A stretch of DNA of 64,000 bases from Rhodococcus sp. HM1 (GTDB taxonomy: Bacteria; Actinomycetota; Actinomycetes; Mycobacteriales; Mycobacteriaceae), in assembly GCF_023218075.1 (NCBI RefSeq), contig NZ_JALPTB010000006.1, positions 1-64,000 of the forward strand, read 5' to 3'. Shown here piece after piece: positions 9,352-19,191 of the stretch. Both the position numbers and the translations under genes were made by a program. The notes below the pieces were generated by a model. It was not told the DNA's origin. It made no database searches and saw only the letters and a list, made by a program, of their open reading frames with translations. Within the stretch, counting starts at the first letter, position 1, and each line of letters opens with the position of its first letter.

Positions 9352-10881
9352 TCAGACCGACGCGGGCTCGATCGGGGCGGTGGTCTCCGCCACGGAGGTG
9401 ACGTCGAGCTGCAGCGACTTGGTGCTCCACTGCCACACCTTGTCGAACAGCGCCTGATCGTCGGACAGCTTCGTGCCGAGGGACGGCACCATCTCGTGAA
9501 GCTTGCCCTGCCAGCCGGTCCACTGCTTCGGGAAGCAGCGTTCGAGAACGTCGAGCATCGCGGGCACGGCGGTCGAGGCGCCCGGGGAGGCACCGAGCAG
9601 ACCGGCGATGGTGCCGTCACCGGCGCTGACCACGGCGGTGCCGAACTCGAGGACACCGCCGATGCCCTTGCGCCGGATGACCTGGACGCGCTGACCGGCG
9701 ACGATCAGCTCCCAGTCCTCGAGCTTGGCGTTGGGCGCGAACTCGGAGAGGGTGACGATCCGGTCGCGGGGCGACTGGGTGAGCTCGCCGACCAGGTACT
9801 TGACCAGGCCGAGTTCGGTGGCGCCGACGCCGAGCATCGACATGATGTTGTTGGGCTTGACCGACTTCGGCAGGTCCAGGACGCCGCCCTGCTTGAGGAA
9901 CTTCGGCGACCAGCCGGCGTAGGGGCCGAACAGCAGGCCCTGCTTGCCGCCGATGACGCGGGTGTCGAGGTGCGGAACCGACATCGGGGGCGCACCCACG
10001 GCGGCCTTGCCGTACACCTTCGCGCTGTGCTGCGCGATGACGTCGGGGTTGGTGCAGCGCAGGAACGCACCGGAGACGGGGAAGCCGCCGAAGCCCTTGG
10101 CTTCGCTGATCCCCGACTTCTGCAGCAGGTGCAGGGCACCGCCGCCGGCGCCGACGAAGACGAACTTGGCGTTGACCTTGCGGCTCTCGCCCGTCCGGCG
10201 GTTGCGGACCTTGACGATCCAGCTGCCGTCGGACTGCTTCGACAGGTTGGTCACCTCGTGACCGAAGAACACCGTGCCCCCGGAGGCGGCGACGTTGTTG
10301 ATGAGCTGCTTGGTGAGGGCACCGAAGTCGACGTCCGTACCGGTCGAGGTCCAGTTGAGGGCCACCGGGTCGGAGAAGTCACGGCCCGCGGCCATGAGCG
10401 GGAGACGCTCGGAGAACAGCTCGGGGCTCTCGGAGTACTCCATGCCCGCGAACAGCGGGTGGCCGGCCAGCGCGTCGTAGCGGGCGCGCAGGTACTTCAC
10501 GTCGTCGGCGCCGTGCACGAAGCTGACGTGCGGAATCGGGTTGATGAAGTCCTTGGGGTCGGACAGGATCCCGTTGTCGACGGCGTAGGCCCAGAACTGG
10601 CGCGAGACCTGGAACTGCTCGTTGACGTTGATCGCCTTGGTGATGTCGACGGTGCCGTCGGCCTTGGCCGGGGTGTAGTTCAGCTCACACAGCGCGGAGT
10701 GGCCGGTACCGGCGTTGTTCCAGGGGTCGCTGCTCTCCGCGGCAGCGGCGTCGAGCCGCTCGAAAGCGGTGATCGACCAGTCGGGCTGCAACTGGCGGAG
10801 CAGCGCACCGAGGGTAGCGCTCATGATGCCCGCGCCGATGAGCACTACATCGGTCTTCGCCTCTAACACGTTGTCTGACAC
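9352..10881 (-). CDS. mqo: Malate:quinone oxidoreductase
   Basis: FAD-dependent peripheral membrane enzyme oxidising L-malate to oxaloacetate with electron transfer to the quinone pool (TCA cycle). The 509 residues are of normal length. The N-terminal FAD motif is [18 protein letters not shown], followed by the family signature [18 protein letters not shown] and the C-terminal [18 protein letters not shown]. The start is GTG 10881 (MSDNVLEAK), because the open frame upstream has no similarity to the family. It is divergent from the alpha/beta hydrolase gene with 240 bases between, which must hold both promoters. Rv2852c equivalent. Confidence 0.95.
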   Translation of the reverse strand: MSDNVLEAKTDVVLIGAGIMSATLGALLRQLQPDWSITAFERLDAAAAESSDPWNNAGTGHSALCELNYTPAKADGTVDITKAINVNEQFQVSRQFWAYAVDNGILSDPKDFINPIPHVSFVHGADDVKYLRARYDALAGHPLFAGMEYSESPELFSERLPLMAAGRDFSDPVALNWTSTGTDVDFGALTKQLINNVAASGGTVFFGHEVTNLSKQSDGSWIVKVRNRRTGESRKVNAKFVFVGAGGGALHLLQKSGISEAKGFGGFPVSGAFLRCTNPDVIAQHSAKVYGKAAVGAPPMSVPHLDTRVIGGKQGLLFGPYAGWSPKFLKQGGVLDLPKSVKPNNIMSMLGVGATELGLVKYLVGELTQSPRDRIVTLSEFAPNAKLEDWELIVAGQRVQVIRRKGIGGVLEFGTAVVSAGDGTIAGLLGASPGASTAVPAMLDVLERCFPKQWTGWQGKLHEMVPSLGTKLSDDQALFDKVWQWSTKSLQLDVTSVAETTAPIEPASV

Positions 10882-11121
10882 TGGAGGATCGACTTCCTTG
10901 TCTGTTCGCACGCGCCGCAGAATCCGCAGGGATCGCGTCGCGAGGGTGTCCCGTGCACGTCCGTGGTCCCGCTCCACTTCCGTTCGATCACGAACCGGAT
11001 CTGGGAACCACCACAGCCGCGCCGACTGCGACGAATAGGTTACCCGCACGTCGCTCGGCGTTTCCTTCCCCCCAATTGTGCCCCGACCACGATCCGGCAT
11101 GAACACCAATACAGTGTGATA

Positions 11122-12168
11122 GTGACTACTTGGCAGCCCGACATCCTCGGTGACGGCTATCAGCAGCTCGTTCTCCCCCTCGGCACCGATCCCGACGGGG
11201 AAGGTGAAATCAGCGCGACCCTGGTCCGCTATCAGCCCGCCGGCGACGCTCCGCGCCGAGCGGTGCTCTACGTGCACGGGTTCACCGACTACTTCTTCCA
11301 GCAGCACCTCGCGGAGCACTTCGCGGCGCAGGGGTACCGGTTCTTCGCGCTGGACCTGCGCAAATGCGGCCGTTCACGCGCCCCGGGCCACACTCCGCAC
11401 TTCGTCACCGACCTCTCGTACTACGCCGCCGAGCTCGAGGAGGCGTTGCGGATCGTGCGGGCCGAGACCGGCGGGGATGTGCTGCTGGTCGCGCATTCGA
11501 CGGGCGGGCTGGTGTTGCCGTTGTGGCTCGACCGGCTGAACAAGCGTCCAGGCGGTACCGCGGGCGCCGGAATCCGCGGGGTCGTCCTCAACAGCCCCTG
11601 GTTCGACCTGCAGGGACCGTCCTATCTGCGCAACGTCGGCACCCTCGCGATCGATCTCCTCGGGCGGATCCGGCCCAAGGACGTCATCCCACTGAAGAAG
11701 CTCGACACGTACGGGATGAGCCTGCGCACCGGCGGCTGGAACTACAACCTCGACTGGAAGCCGCTGACGGGATTCCCGCTCACGTTCGGCTGGCTACGGG
11801 CGGTCCGGCGCGGGCACGCGCAGCTGCATCGCGGCCTCGACATCGGGGTGCCGTCGCTGATCCTCCGGTCCACGGCGAGCCGGTCCGCACCGAAGTACGA
11901 CCCCGCGATCGACACCGTCGACGCGGTCCTCGACGTGCGGCAGATCGCGCGCTGGGCGGGTTGCCTGGGCGACCGCACCACGATCGTGCCCATCGACGGA
12001 GCCCGCCACGACGTGTTCCTGTCCACCCCCGGTCCGCTCGCCGCGGCGTTCCGGGAATTGGACCGGTGGCTGGAGGGGTTGGACAACCACGACAGCAACG
12101 ACGACACCGCCGACATCCGCACGGCCGCCGGCAACGTGCGGACACGAACCGCAGGAGACCCCGCGTGA
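11122..12168 (+). CDS. Alpha/beta hydrolase, lysophospholipase-like
   Basis: Serine hydrolase of 348 residues with the oxyanion-loop motif [11 protein letters not shown], the nucleophile elbow VAHSTGGLV (G-x-S-x-G variant, H-S-T-G-G) and the late histidine in [10 protein letters not shown]. It resembles monoacylglycerol-lipase/lysophospholipase proteins and the M. tuberculosis Rv2854 protein next to mtr. The start is GTG 11122 ([10 protein letters not shown]), and another GTG two codons upstream is possible. The stop overlaps the mtr start by four bases (GTGA), so the two genes are cotranscribed. The substrate is unknown. Confidence 0.85.
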   Translation: MTTWQPDILGDGYQQLVLPLGTDPDGEGEISATLVRYQPAGDAPRRAVLYVHGFTDYFFQQHLAEHFAAQGYRFFALDLRKCGRSRAPGHTPHFVTDLSYYAAELEEALRIVRAETGGDVLLVAHSTGGLVLPLWLDRLNKRPGGTAGAGIRGVVLNSPWFDLQGPSYLRNVGTLAIDLLGRIRPKDVIPLKKLDTYGMSLRTGGWNYNLDWKPLTGFPLTFGWLRAVRRGHAQLHRGLDIGVPSLILRSTASRSAPKYDPAIDTVDAVLDVRQIARWAGCLGDRTTIVPIDGARHDVFLSTPGPLAAAFRELDRWLEGLDNHDSNDDTADIRTAAGNVRTRTAGDPA

Positions 12169-13538
12169 CCCATTACGACCTCGCGATCATCGGCACGGGA
12201 TCGGGCAATTCGATCCTCGACGAACGCTACGACGGCAAGAAGGTGGCGATCCTCGAGGAGGGCACCTTCGGCGGCACCTGCCTCAACGTCGGCTGCATCC
12301 CGACGAAGATGTACGTGTACGCGGCCGAGGTCGCGCACACCGTCCGCACCGCGGCGAAATACGGCGTGGACGCGAGTGTCGACGGGGTGCGCTGGAACGA
12401 CATCGTCGACCGGGTGTTCGGGCGGATCGACCCGATCGCGGCCGGCGGTGAACGGTACCGGCGCGAGGACTGCGCGAACGTCACGGTGTACGGCGGGCAC
12501 GCGCGGTTCGTCGGCGAGCGCACTCTCGACACCGGCACGGGCGAGACGATCACCGCCGATCAGGTCGTCGTCGCGGCCGGATCCCGCCCGATCGTTCCGC
12601 AGGAGGTCCTCGACAGCGGCGTCAAATACCACACCAACGACGACGTGATGCGGCTGCCGAAGCTGCCCGAGTCGATGGTGATCCTCGGATCCGGGTTCAT
12701 CGCGATGGAGTTCGCGCACGTGTTCTCCGCGCTCGGGGTGCGGGTCTCGATCCTCGCGCGCAGCAGCCGGCTTCTGCGTCACCTCGACACGGACATCGCC
12801 GAGCGGTTCACGCGGATCGCGCAGGAGAAGTGGGACGTGCATCTGTCGAATCCGGCCAAGGAGTTCCGCCCGGTCGGGGACGGCGTGGAGGTCGTGCTCT
12901 CCGACGGCACGGTCGTCGCGGGCGACGCGCTGCTGGTCGCGGTGGGACGGCAGCCCAACGGCGACCTGCTCGACGCGGCCGCCGGGGGCCTGGAACTGGA
13001 CGAGCAGGGCCGCATCGTCGTCGACGAGTTCCAGCGCACCACCGCGCGCGATGTGTTCGCGCTCGGCGACGTGTCGTCGCCCTATCAGCTCAAGCACGTC
13101 GCCAATCACGAGATGCGGGTGGTGCAGCACAACCTGCTGCAGGATGCGTGGGGCGACGACACGTCGGCGCTGCGGCGCACCGATCACCGGTTCGTGCCGG
13201 CGGCGGTGTTCACCGACCCCCAGATCGCCGAGGTCGGGCTCACCGAGGAGCAGGCCCGCGCGCAGGGATACGACATCTCCGTGAAGATCCAGAACTACGG
13301 GGACGTCGCGTACGGCTGGGCGATGGAGGACACCGAGGGCATCTGCAAGCTGATCGCGGACAGGTCGACCGGTCTGCTGCTCGGCGCGCACGTCATGGGT
13401 GCGCAGGCGTCGACGGTGATCCAGCCGCTGATCCAGGCGATGAGTTTCGGTCTGACCGCCCGGGAGATGGCGACGGGCCAGTACTGGATCCATCCGGCGT
13501 TGCCAGAGGTCGTGGAGAACGCGCTGCTCGGACTGTGA
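12165..13538 (+). CDS. mtr: Mycothione (mycothiol disulfide) reductase
   Basis: NADPH- and FAD-dependent reductase that regenerates mycothiol, the actinobacterial thiol, from its disulfide. The 457 residues begin with the FAD-binding [15 protein letters not shown], which is diagnostic for Mtr rather than glutathione or lipoamide reductases. The redox cysteines are C39 and C44 in [14 protein letters not shown], the NADPH motif is [15 protein letters not shown], and the C-terminal base pair is in [17 protein letters not shown] precedes the GTG start, which overlaps the hydrolase stop. A perfect hairpin follows. Rv2855 equivalent. Confidence 0.96.
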   Translation: MTHYDLAIIGTGSGNSILDERYDGKKVAILEEGTFGGTCLNVGCIPTKMYVYAAEVAHTVRTAAKYGVDASVDGVRWNDIVDRVFGRIDPIAAGGERYRREDCANVTVYGGHARFVGERTLDTGTGETITADQVVVAAGSRPIVPQEVLDSGVKYHTNDDVMRLPKLPESMVILGSGFIAMEFAHVFSALGVRVSILARSSRLLRHLDTDIAERFTRIAQEKWDVHLSNPAKEFRPVGDGVEVVLSDGTVVAGDALLVAVGRQPNGDLLDAAAGGLELDEQGRIVVDEFQRTTARDVFALGDVSSPYQLKHVANHEMRVVQHNLLQDAWGDDTSALRRTDHRFVPAAVFTDPQIAEVGLTEEQARAQGYDISVKIQNYGDVAYGWAMEDTEGICKLIADRSTGLLLGAHVMGAQASTVIQPLIQAMSFGLTAREMATGQYWIHPALPEVVENALLGL

Positions 13539-13545
13539 CAGCGTC

Positions 13546-13576
13546 GGCGGCGCCGTCCGGCCGGGACGGCGCCGCC
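13546..13576. terminator. Bidirectional terminator hairpin between mtr and hydrolase
   Basis: Perfect 13-bp inverted repeat GGCGGCGCCGTCC / GGACGGCGCCGCC with a 5-nt loop. It sits in the 45-base gap between the convergent ends of mtr and the small hydrolase gene. Confidence 0.7.
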
Positions 13577-13583
13577 GTGTCCG

Positions 13584-14150
13584 CTACCAGCTGCCGGTAC
13601 GCAGGGCGATCGCCGAGGCGAACTCGGCCGGAGCCTGCGCCGGGACGTTCTCGATGCCGTCGAGTTCGACGACCCGGAACTCCCCGGTGACGTAGCGCAT
13701 GGATGCGTCGGCCTCGGCGCGCCGCGCGCCGCTGCCGACCACGACGGTGGTGGGCACCTCGGCTGCAGGGGCCGACGCGTCGCGCACGGTGCCGTCGGCG
13801 TCGGGAACGGCCGGGTGACCGCGGTCGGCGACGACGAGACTCGCGAACCGGCCGAATCTGCCGGCTGCGACGGACCAGGCGAGTTCCGCGCCGGCACCGC
13901 TGCCGGCCAGGTGCACCCACGGCAGTTTCAGTTCGTCGAGCAGCGCGAATATCCCGGCCGCATCGAGGTTTTCGATGCTTTCCGCGACGACCGTCCGCAG
14001 GTCGGAATTGTGCAGGCGTTCGCACACCGCGTCGAACACGTCGGCGCTCTCCCCCGCTCCCGGCAGCAGCAGCACGGTGTGCCTGCTCTCTGGTCCGTCG
14101 ATCCGTACCCGGACGGTGCCGCTCGCGGTGCTCACGTCAGTCGATTCCAT
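13584..14150 (-). CDS. Small alpha/beta hydrolase-fold protein
   Basis: Protein of 188 residues, shorter than typical alpha/beta hydrolases (about 250-300). The strand and oxyanion part TVLLLPGAGESADVFDAV and a nucleophile-elbow-like VHLAGSGAGAELAW are visible, with small residues A-G-S-G-A around a candidate serine instead of the strict GxSxG. No lid domain is apparent. A final catalytic histidine is not obvious, so it may be inactive or have a different activity. It converges with mtr and ends the map-side operon. Map lies just downstream on the same strand. Confidence 0.7.
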   Translation of the reverse strand: MESTDVSTASGTVRVRIDGPESRHTVLLLPGAGESADVFDAVCERLHNSDLRTVVAESIENLDAAGIFALLDELKLPWVHLAGSGAGAELAWSVAAGRFGRFASLVVADRGHPAVPDADGTVRDASAPAAEVPTTVVVGSGARRAEADASMRYVTGEFRVVELDGIENVPAQAPAEFASAIALRTGSW

Positions 14151-14177
14151 GCCGCAGAACGGTACGCGATCACACGG

Positions 14178-15035
14178 TCACGGCAGTGTCAGGATCTCGC
14201 ATCCGCTGTCGGTGACGACGATGGTGTGCTCGAACTGCGCGGTCCACTTGCGGTCCTTGGTGACGACCGTCCAGCCGTCGTCCCAGATCTCGTAGTCGGG
14301 CGTGCCCAGGTTGATCATCGGTTCGATGGTGAAGACCATGCCGGGCTCGATGACCGTCTCCACGGACGGCTGGTCGTAGTGCAGGATGACCAGGCCGTTG
14401 TGGAAGGTCTCGCCGATGCCGTGGCCGGTGAAGTCGCGGACGACGCCGTATCCGAACCGATTGGCGTACGCCTCGATGACCCGGCCGATGACGTTCAGGG
14501 CGCGGCCGGGCGCGACGGCCTTGATGGCCCGCTGGGTCGCCTCACGGGTGCGTTCGACGAGCAGGTGGTGCTCCTCCGAGACGTCACCCGCCAGGAACGT
14601 CGCGTTGGTGTCACCGTGCACCCCGTGGATGTAGGCGGTGACGTCGATGTTGACGATGTCGCCGTCCTCGATCACCGTCGAGTCGGGGATGCCGTGGCAG
14701 ATCACCTCGTTGAGCGACGTGCAGCAGGACTTGGTGAAGCCCCGGTAGCCGAGGGTCGACGGGTAGGCGCCGTGGTCGCACATGTACTCGTGTGCGATGC
14801 GGTCGAGTTCGTCGGTGGTCACACCGGGGGCGACGGCCTCGCCGGCCACGGCGAGCGCCTGCGCGGCGATCCGGCACGCCTCGCGCATCTTCTCGATGGT
14901 CTCCGGGGTCTGCACCCACGGCTCGTTGCCTTCCTTTGCGGTCGGCTTCCACACGTACTCGGGTCGTTCGATGAGCTTGGGAACCGAACGGATGGGGGTG
15001 GGCGTGCCGGGAACGAGAGCTGTGCGCACAGACAT
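14178..15035 (-). CDS. map: Methionine aminopeptidase, type I with N-terminal extension
   Basis: Metalloprotease removing the initiator methionine from new proteins. The 285 residues include a roughly 40-residue N-terminal extension with the PxxPxR-like segment seen in actinobacterial MetAP1c (MapB, Rv2861c). Metal ligands are in [16 protein letters not shown] (two Asp), GHGIGETFH (His), IEPMI (Glu) and FEHTIVVT (Glu). The start is ATG 15035, and the open frame further upstream belongs to other sequence. A terminator of the upstream acyl-CoA synthetase gene lies just before it, so map has its own promoter. Confidence 0.95.
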   Translation of the reverse strand: MSVRTALVPGTPTPIRSVPKLIERPEYVWKPTAKEGNEPWVQTPETIEKMREACRIAAQALAVAGEAVAPGVTTDELDRIAHEYMCDHGAYPSTLGYRGFTKSCCTSLNEVICHGIPDSTVIEDGDIVNIDVTAYIHGVHGDTNATFLAGDVSEEHHLLVERTREATQRAIKAVAPGRALNVIGRVIEAYANRFGYGVVRDFTGHGIGETFHNGLVILHYDQPSVETVIEPGMVFTIEPMINLGTPDYEIWDDGWTVVTKDRKWTAQFEHTIVVTDSGCEILTLP

Positions 15036-15058
15036 GACGACCAGAATATGCCCACCGG

Positions 15059-15093
15059 CCCGCGGGCGATGCCTCCGAGGCATCACCCGCGGG
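15059..15093 (-). terminator. Hairpin after acyl-CoA synthetase gene
   Basis: 16-bp inverted repeat with one mismatch (CCCGCGGGCGATGCCT against its partner) and a 3-nt loop. It lies between the synthetase stop and the map start on the same strand. Confidence 0.65.
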
Positions 15094-15100
15094 ACGCGGG

Positions 15101-16726
15101 TCAGCGCTGACGGAGGAGGAAGCGCTGGACCTTGCCGCTGGGGGTCTTCGGCAGGTGCGGCACGAAGTGCACCGCCCGCGGGTAGGCGTGCGCGGCGAAC
15201 TTCTTCTTCACCAGCTGCTGCAACTCGGCCTCGAGTTCGTCGGTGCCCTCGACGCCCTCCCGCAGCACCACGAACGCCTCGAGCACCTCGCCGCGGAGCT
15301 CGTCGGGCAGACCGACGACCGCGGCCTCGACCACCTGCTCGTGCATCACGAGCACGCTCTCCACGTCGAACGGCCCGATCCGGTAGCCCGCCATGATGAT
15401 CACGTCGTCGTCGCGGGAGGAGAAGAAGTAGAAGCCGTTCTCGTCGACGCGGCCCGCGTCGCCGGTCAGGTACCAGCGGCCGTCCTCGCTGAAGCGTTCG
15501 GCGGTCTTCTCCGGAGCGTCGACGTAGCCGGTGAACCACAGCAGCGGGCTGGCCTGGGTGTCGATCGCGACGCGGCCGACCTCGTTCGTGTCCGCGAGTT
15601 CGTCGCTGTCCTCCTTCAGCACCGCCACCGACCAGCCCGGCAGCGGCTTGCCCATCGAGAGCGGCGGCACGTCCTCGCGCAGTCCGTCGGCCCACGCGTT
15701 GACGACGAACATGCCGTGCTCGGTCTGCCCGTACTGGTCGTGGACGACGACACCGAACTTGTGCTCGGACCAGGTCAGCACGTCCGGGGTCAGCGGCTCA
15801 CCGGCCGACGACGCGCGGCGCAGCGGGATCTGCGGTCCCTCGCCGGAGTCGGCCCGCAGGCTGCGGTACACCGTGGGTGCGGCGGCGAAGTTGGTGACGC
15901 CGAACTTCTCCATCACCTGCCAGGTCAGCGCCGGCGAGAACCCGGCGTGCAGCAGGATGCTGCGCCGGCCGGCGGCCATGGGACCGAGCAGCGCGTAGTA
16001 CAGCCCGTACGCCCAGCCGGGGTCCGCGGCGTTCCAGAACACGTCGTCGGGGCGCACGTCGAGGCCGAAGTCCATGTACGCGTGGAACGAGGCGAGCGCC
16101 CGCACCGGAACCGGCACGCCCTTCGGGGTCCCGGTGGTGCCGGAGGTGAACAGCTGCACGAGGCCACCGGAGCCACCGACGGCGACCGCGGCACCGCGCG
16201 GATCGTCGCCGGTGTGGGCGGCGAGCAGGTCCGCGAAGTGCAGCCCGATCCCGGCGTCACCGGAGTCCCCCGCGACGACGATCTGCCACGGCGCGTCGGC
16301 CGGGATGTCCTCGCTGGGCGCCAGCTTGCCGAGCTGGTCGGCGTCGGAGACGACGACCTTCGCGCCGCTGGCCTGCAGCCGGAACGCGATGGCGGGCGGC
16401 GCGAACGCGGTGAACAGCGGCACGTGCACGGCGCCGCGCCGCCAGATGCCGAGCAGCGCGACGACCAGGTCGGCGGACTTGCCCATCAGCGTCGCGACAT
16501 GGTCCCCGGGCTCGACACCGAGGTCGTTCAGCGCGGCCGCGAAGCGGGTCGACTGCTCGCGCAGGTACCCGTACGTCAGATCGGTCGAGGAGAGATCGGA
16601 CTCGACGACGGTGAACGCGACAGCGTCGGCGGGATGGTCGTCGCACAAAAGGTTCGCAGCGCATCCGTCCGCGGTGTCGTAGCGGTCCAGCAGTTCGCGG
16701 ACACGGGCAGCGAAATCGGCAGCCAT
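15101..16726 (-). CDS. Acyl-CoA synthetase (AMP-forming), acetyl/medium-chain type
   Basis: Activates a carboxylic acid to its CoA thioester through an acyl-adenylate. The 541 residues carry the P-loop [14 protein letters not shown], the A5-type motif [10 protein letters not shown], the A7-type [14 protein letters not shown] and the catalytic lysine in [14 protein letters not shown] near the C-terminus. The nearest relatives are acetoacetyl/medium-chain acyl-CoA synthetases, so the chain length is open. It is divergent from a GAF-LuxR regulator with 152 bases between, a likely regulatory pair. A hairpin terminator follows it. Confidence 0.9.
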   Translation of the reverse strand: MAADFAARVRELLDRYDTADGCAANLLCDDHPADAVAFTVVESDLSSTDLTYGYLREQSTRFAAALNDLGVEPGDHVATLMGKSADLVVALLGIWRRGAVHVPLFTAFAPPAIAFRLQASGAKVVVSDADQLGKLAPSEDIPADAPWQIVVAGDSGDAGIGLHFADLLAAHTGDDPRGAAVAVGGSGGLVQLFTSGTTGTPKGVPVPVRALASFHAYMDFGLDVRPDDVFWNAADPGWAYGLYYALLGPMAAGRRSILLHAGFSPALTWQVMEKFGVTNFAAAPTVYRSLRADSGEGPQIPLRRASSAGEPLTPDVLTWSEHKFGVVVHDQYGQTEHGMFVVNAWADGLREDVPPLSMGKPLPGWSVAVLKEDSDELADTNEVGRVAIDTQASPLLWFTGYVDAPEKTAERFSEDGRWYLTGDAGRVDENGFYFFSSRDDDVIIMAGYRIGPFDVESVLVMHEQVVEAAVVGLPDELRGEVLEAFVVLREGVEGTDELEAELQQLVKKKFAAHAYPRAVHFVPHLPKTPSGKVQRFLLRQR

Positions 16727-16878
16727 CGATCCGTCCTCCTCGTCGAGCGTTCACAGGGTTGTCTGCATTCACAGGGGGTGTCTGGGCGGCACGCCGCGGG
16801 GATGCGCGTCACCCGAACGTACCGCCACCTCTATGATCCGAGTCACAGAATCTTCTCGATACCCCCGGAAAGGGGTGG

Positions 16879-17757
16879 GTGATCGTGCCGGCTTCCGGTC
16901 CCTCGTCTCTCCTCCGTCCCCGCGACGGCGACGCGCTGCGCGCCGAGTTGCGACGCACTGCCGCCGACGCGCAGGTCTCCGTCGTGTTCGCCGGGGAGGT
17001 CCGCAGCGGCCATCTACAGCTGAGCGAGTTCCTCGGTACCCGCACCAACGGGCTCGAGGGAGTGATCGTGCCGCCGAAGGCCGGGCTCGGTGGACTGGTC
17101 GTGGACCGGGCCAAGCCGCTCACGGTCGCGGACTACGGGCGGTCGTCGTCGATCACCCACCACTTCGATCGTCCGGTGCTCGGCGAGGGTCTGCGCTCGA
17201 TCCTCGCGGTGCCGGTGCTCGTCGGCGGGGCCGCGCGGGCGGTGCTGTACGGGGCCATCCGCGAGTGTGCGCCGCTGGGTGATCGCGCGGTGGGGGCGTT
17301 CGTGCAGGCTGCGCGGCGTCTCTCCGACGAGATCACGGTGCGCGACGAGGTCGACCGGCGGCTCGCGCTGATGGCGCGGATGAGCCCCGTGGACCGCGAT
17401 CCGCTGGCGACGGCGGAAGTCCGGGAAGTGCACGCCGAACTGCGCAGTCTCGCCCAGACGGTCGGCGACTCCGGTCTGCGGCAGCAGTTGCGGGCGCTGT
17501 CGGACCGACTCGCCGGGGCATGCGGTGGCACCACCACTCCGGCACCGGCACCGGCGACCGCGATCGTGCTGTCCCCGCGCGAGACCGACGTGCTCTCGCA
17601 CGTGGCGCTGGGCTGCACCAACGTCGAGATCGCGCAACGCCTCTCGGTGACTCCGGAGACCGTGAAGAGCTATCTGCGCAGCGCGATGGGCAAGCTCGAC
17701 GTGCACACCCGGCACGAGGCGGTCGTCGTCGCCCGGCGGCTGTCGCTGCTGCCCTGA
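16879..17757 (+). CDS. GAF domain / LuxR-type transcriptional regulator
   Basis: Regulator of 292 residues. A GAF-like sensor region spans roughly residues 15-150 (GLEGVIVPPKAGLGGLVVDR, GLRSILAVPVLV), followed by a helical linker and a C-terminal LuxR helix-turn-helix (LSPRETDVLSHVALGCTNVEIAQRL, then VTPETVKSYLRSAMGKL). There is no receiver domain, so input is likely a small ligand in the GAF pocket. The same architecture occurs in regulators beside acyl-CoA synthetase or aromatic acid genes. The divergent acyl-CoA synthetase is the obvious target. The GTG start at 16879 follows GGAAAGGGG, and GTG 16885 is possible. Confidence 0.85.
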   Translation: MIVPASGPSSLLRPRDGDALRAELRRTAADAQVSVVFAGEVRSGHLQLSEFLGTRTNGLEGVIVPPKAGLGGLVVDRAKPLTVADYGRSSSITHHFDRPVLGEGLRSILAVPVLVGGAARAVLYGAIRECAPLGDRAVGAFVQAARRLSDEITVRDEVDRRLALMARMSPVDRDPLATAEVREVHAELRSLAQTVGDSGLRQQLRALSDRLAGACGGTTTPAPAPATAIVLSPRETDVLSHVALGCTNVEIAQRLSVTPETVKSYLRSAMGKLDVHTRHEAVVVARRLSLLP

Positions 17758-17790
17758 GCAGTCCCGTTTCCGGGCCGGAGAGGATTCCCT

Positions 17791-19170
17791 ATGTCGGACA
17801 CGGCTTCGTCTCCGCAGCTGAAACGGGTCATGGGGCCGGGACTCCTGCTGCTCTTCATCGTCGGCGACATCCTCGGCACCGGCATCTACGCGCTGACCGG
17901 CAGGGTCGCGAACGAGGTGGGCGGCGCCGTGTGGCTGCCGTTCGTGCTCGCGTTCGTCGTCGCGGTGATCACGGCGTTCAGCTACCTGGAACTGGTCACC
18001 AAATACCCGCAGGCCGCGGGCGCCGCGCTGTACACGCACAAGGCCTTCGGGATCCACTTCCTGACGTACATGGTCACCTTCACGGTCATGGCGTCGGGTA
18101 TCACCTCGGCGTCGACGGCGGCGCGGGCGTTCTCCGCGAACTTCGTCGAGGCGTTCGATCTCGATATCGGCGAGGGCATCGGCATCACGGCGTTGGGCCT
18201 GACGTTCATGCTGGTGGTGGCGCTGATCAACCTGCGCGGCGTCGGTGAGAGCGTCAAGACGAACATCGTCCTCACGTGTGTGGAGCTGTCCGGGCTGCTC
18301 ATCATCATCCTGATCGGGATGTGGGCGCTCGGGATCGGCGAGGGCGACTTCTCGCGGGTGCTCGACGTCGACACCGGCGACCGCTCGGTCTTCGGCGCGG
18401 TCGTCGCCGGCACCGCACTCGCGTTCTTCGCGATGATCGGTTTCGAGGACTCGGTGAACATGGCCGAGGAGTGCAAGAACCCGACCCGGATCTTCCCCCG
18501 GGTGCTGCTCCTGGGACTCGGGATCACCGGCCTGATCTACGTGCTGGTGTCCGTCACCGCGATCGCGCTGGTCCCGGCCGTCGAACTCGGCACCGGGGAC
18601 ACTCCCCTGCTGAAGGTGGTCGAGGCGGGTGCGCCGGCGTTCCCGGTGGGGATCTTCGCGTTCATCACCATGTTCGCGGTGGCGAACACGGCCCTGATCA
18701 ACATGCTCATGGCCAGCAGGCTGGTCTACGGGATCGCCCGCGAAGGCGTGCTGCCCGCGGCGCTCGGCAGGGTGCACCCGACGCGGCGCACGCCCTATGT
18801 CGCGATCGTGTTCACGACGCTGCTGGCGTTCGGGTTGGTCACCTTCGTCGGCGAGGTGCCGGAACTGGGCGGCACGACCGCGCTGTTGTTGCTGATGGTC
18901 TTCGCGATCGTCAACGTCAGCGTGCTGGTGCTGCGTCGCCGACCGATCGACCACCCGCACTTCCGGACGCCGACGGTCCTCCCCGTGCTCGGCGCCGCGA
19001 GCTGCATCTTCCTCGTGTCACCGCTGGTGGACCGCCCCGTGGTGCAGTACCGGATCGCGGCGGTCCTGCTCGGCCTCGGGGCCGTGCTGTGGCTGATCAC
19101 CTGGCTCCTGGCCAAGCGCAGGGGTGGCCGCGGCCCCACGATCGACCCGGAACACCTGGTCGAGAAGTGA
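17791..19170 (+). CDS. APC-superfamily amino-acid permease
   Basis: Integral membrane transporter of 459 residues with about 12-13 TM helices. The TM1 signature is LLLLFIVGDILGTGIYALTG, and TM6 is FFAMIGFEDSVNMAEE, typical of the cationic/neutral amino-acid permease branch. The ATG start has GGAGAGG nine bases upstream. It starts 33 bases after the LuxR regulator, so the two may share a transcript. The substrate cannot be predicted beyond an amino acid or amine. Confidence 0.88.
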   Translation: MSDTASSPQLKRVMGPGLLLLFIVGDILGTGIYALTGRVANEVGGAVWLPFVLAFVVAVITAFSYLELVTKYPQAAGAALYTHKAFGIHFLTYMVTFTVMASGITSASTAARAFSANFVEAFDLDIGEGIGITALGLTFMLVVALINLRGVGESVKTNIVLTCVELSGLLIIILIGMWALGIGEGDFSRVLDVDTGDRSVFGAVVAGTALAFFAMIGFEDSVNMAEECKNPTRIFPRVLLLGLGITGLIYVLVSVTAIALVPAVELGTGDTPLLKVVEAGAPAFPVGIFAFITMFAVANTALINMLMASRLVYGIAREGVLPAALGRVHPTRRTPYVAIVFTTLLAFGLVTFVGEVPELGGTTALLLLMVFAIVNVSVLVLRRRPIDHPHFRTPTVLPVLGAASCIFLVSPLVDRPVVQYRIAAVLLGLGAVLWLITWLLAKRRGGRGPTIDPEHLVEK

Positions 19171-19191
19171 ACCGCCGCGAGGCCCGGGCGG

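Noticed and set aside
14156-14170. Family B repeat before the small hydrolase gene (GAACGGTACG)
   Set aside because: The match stops after ten bases and no inverted arm follows.
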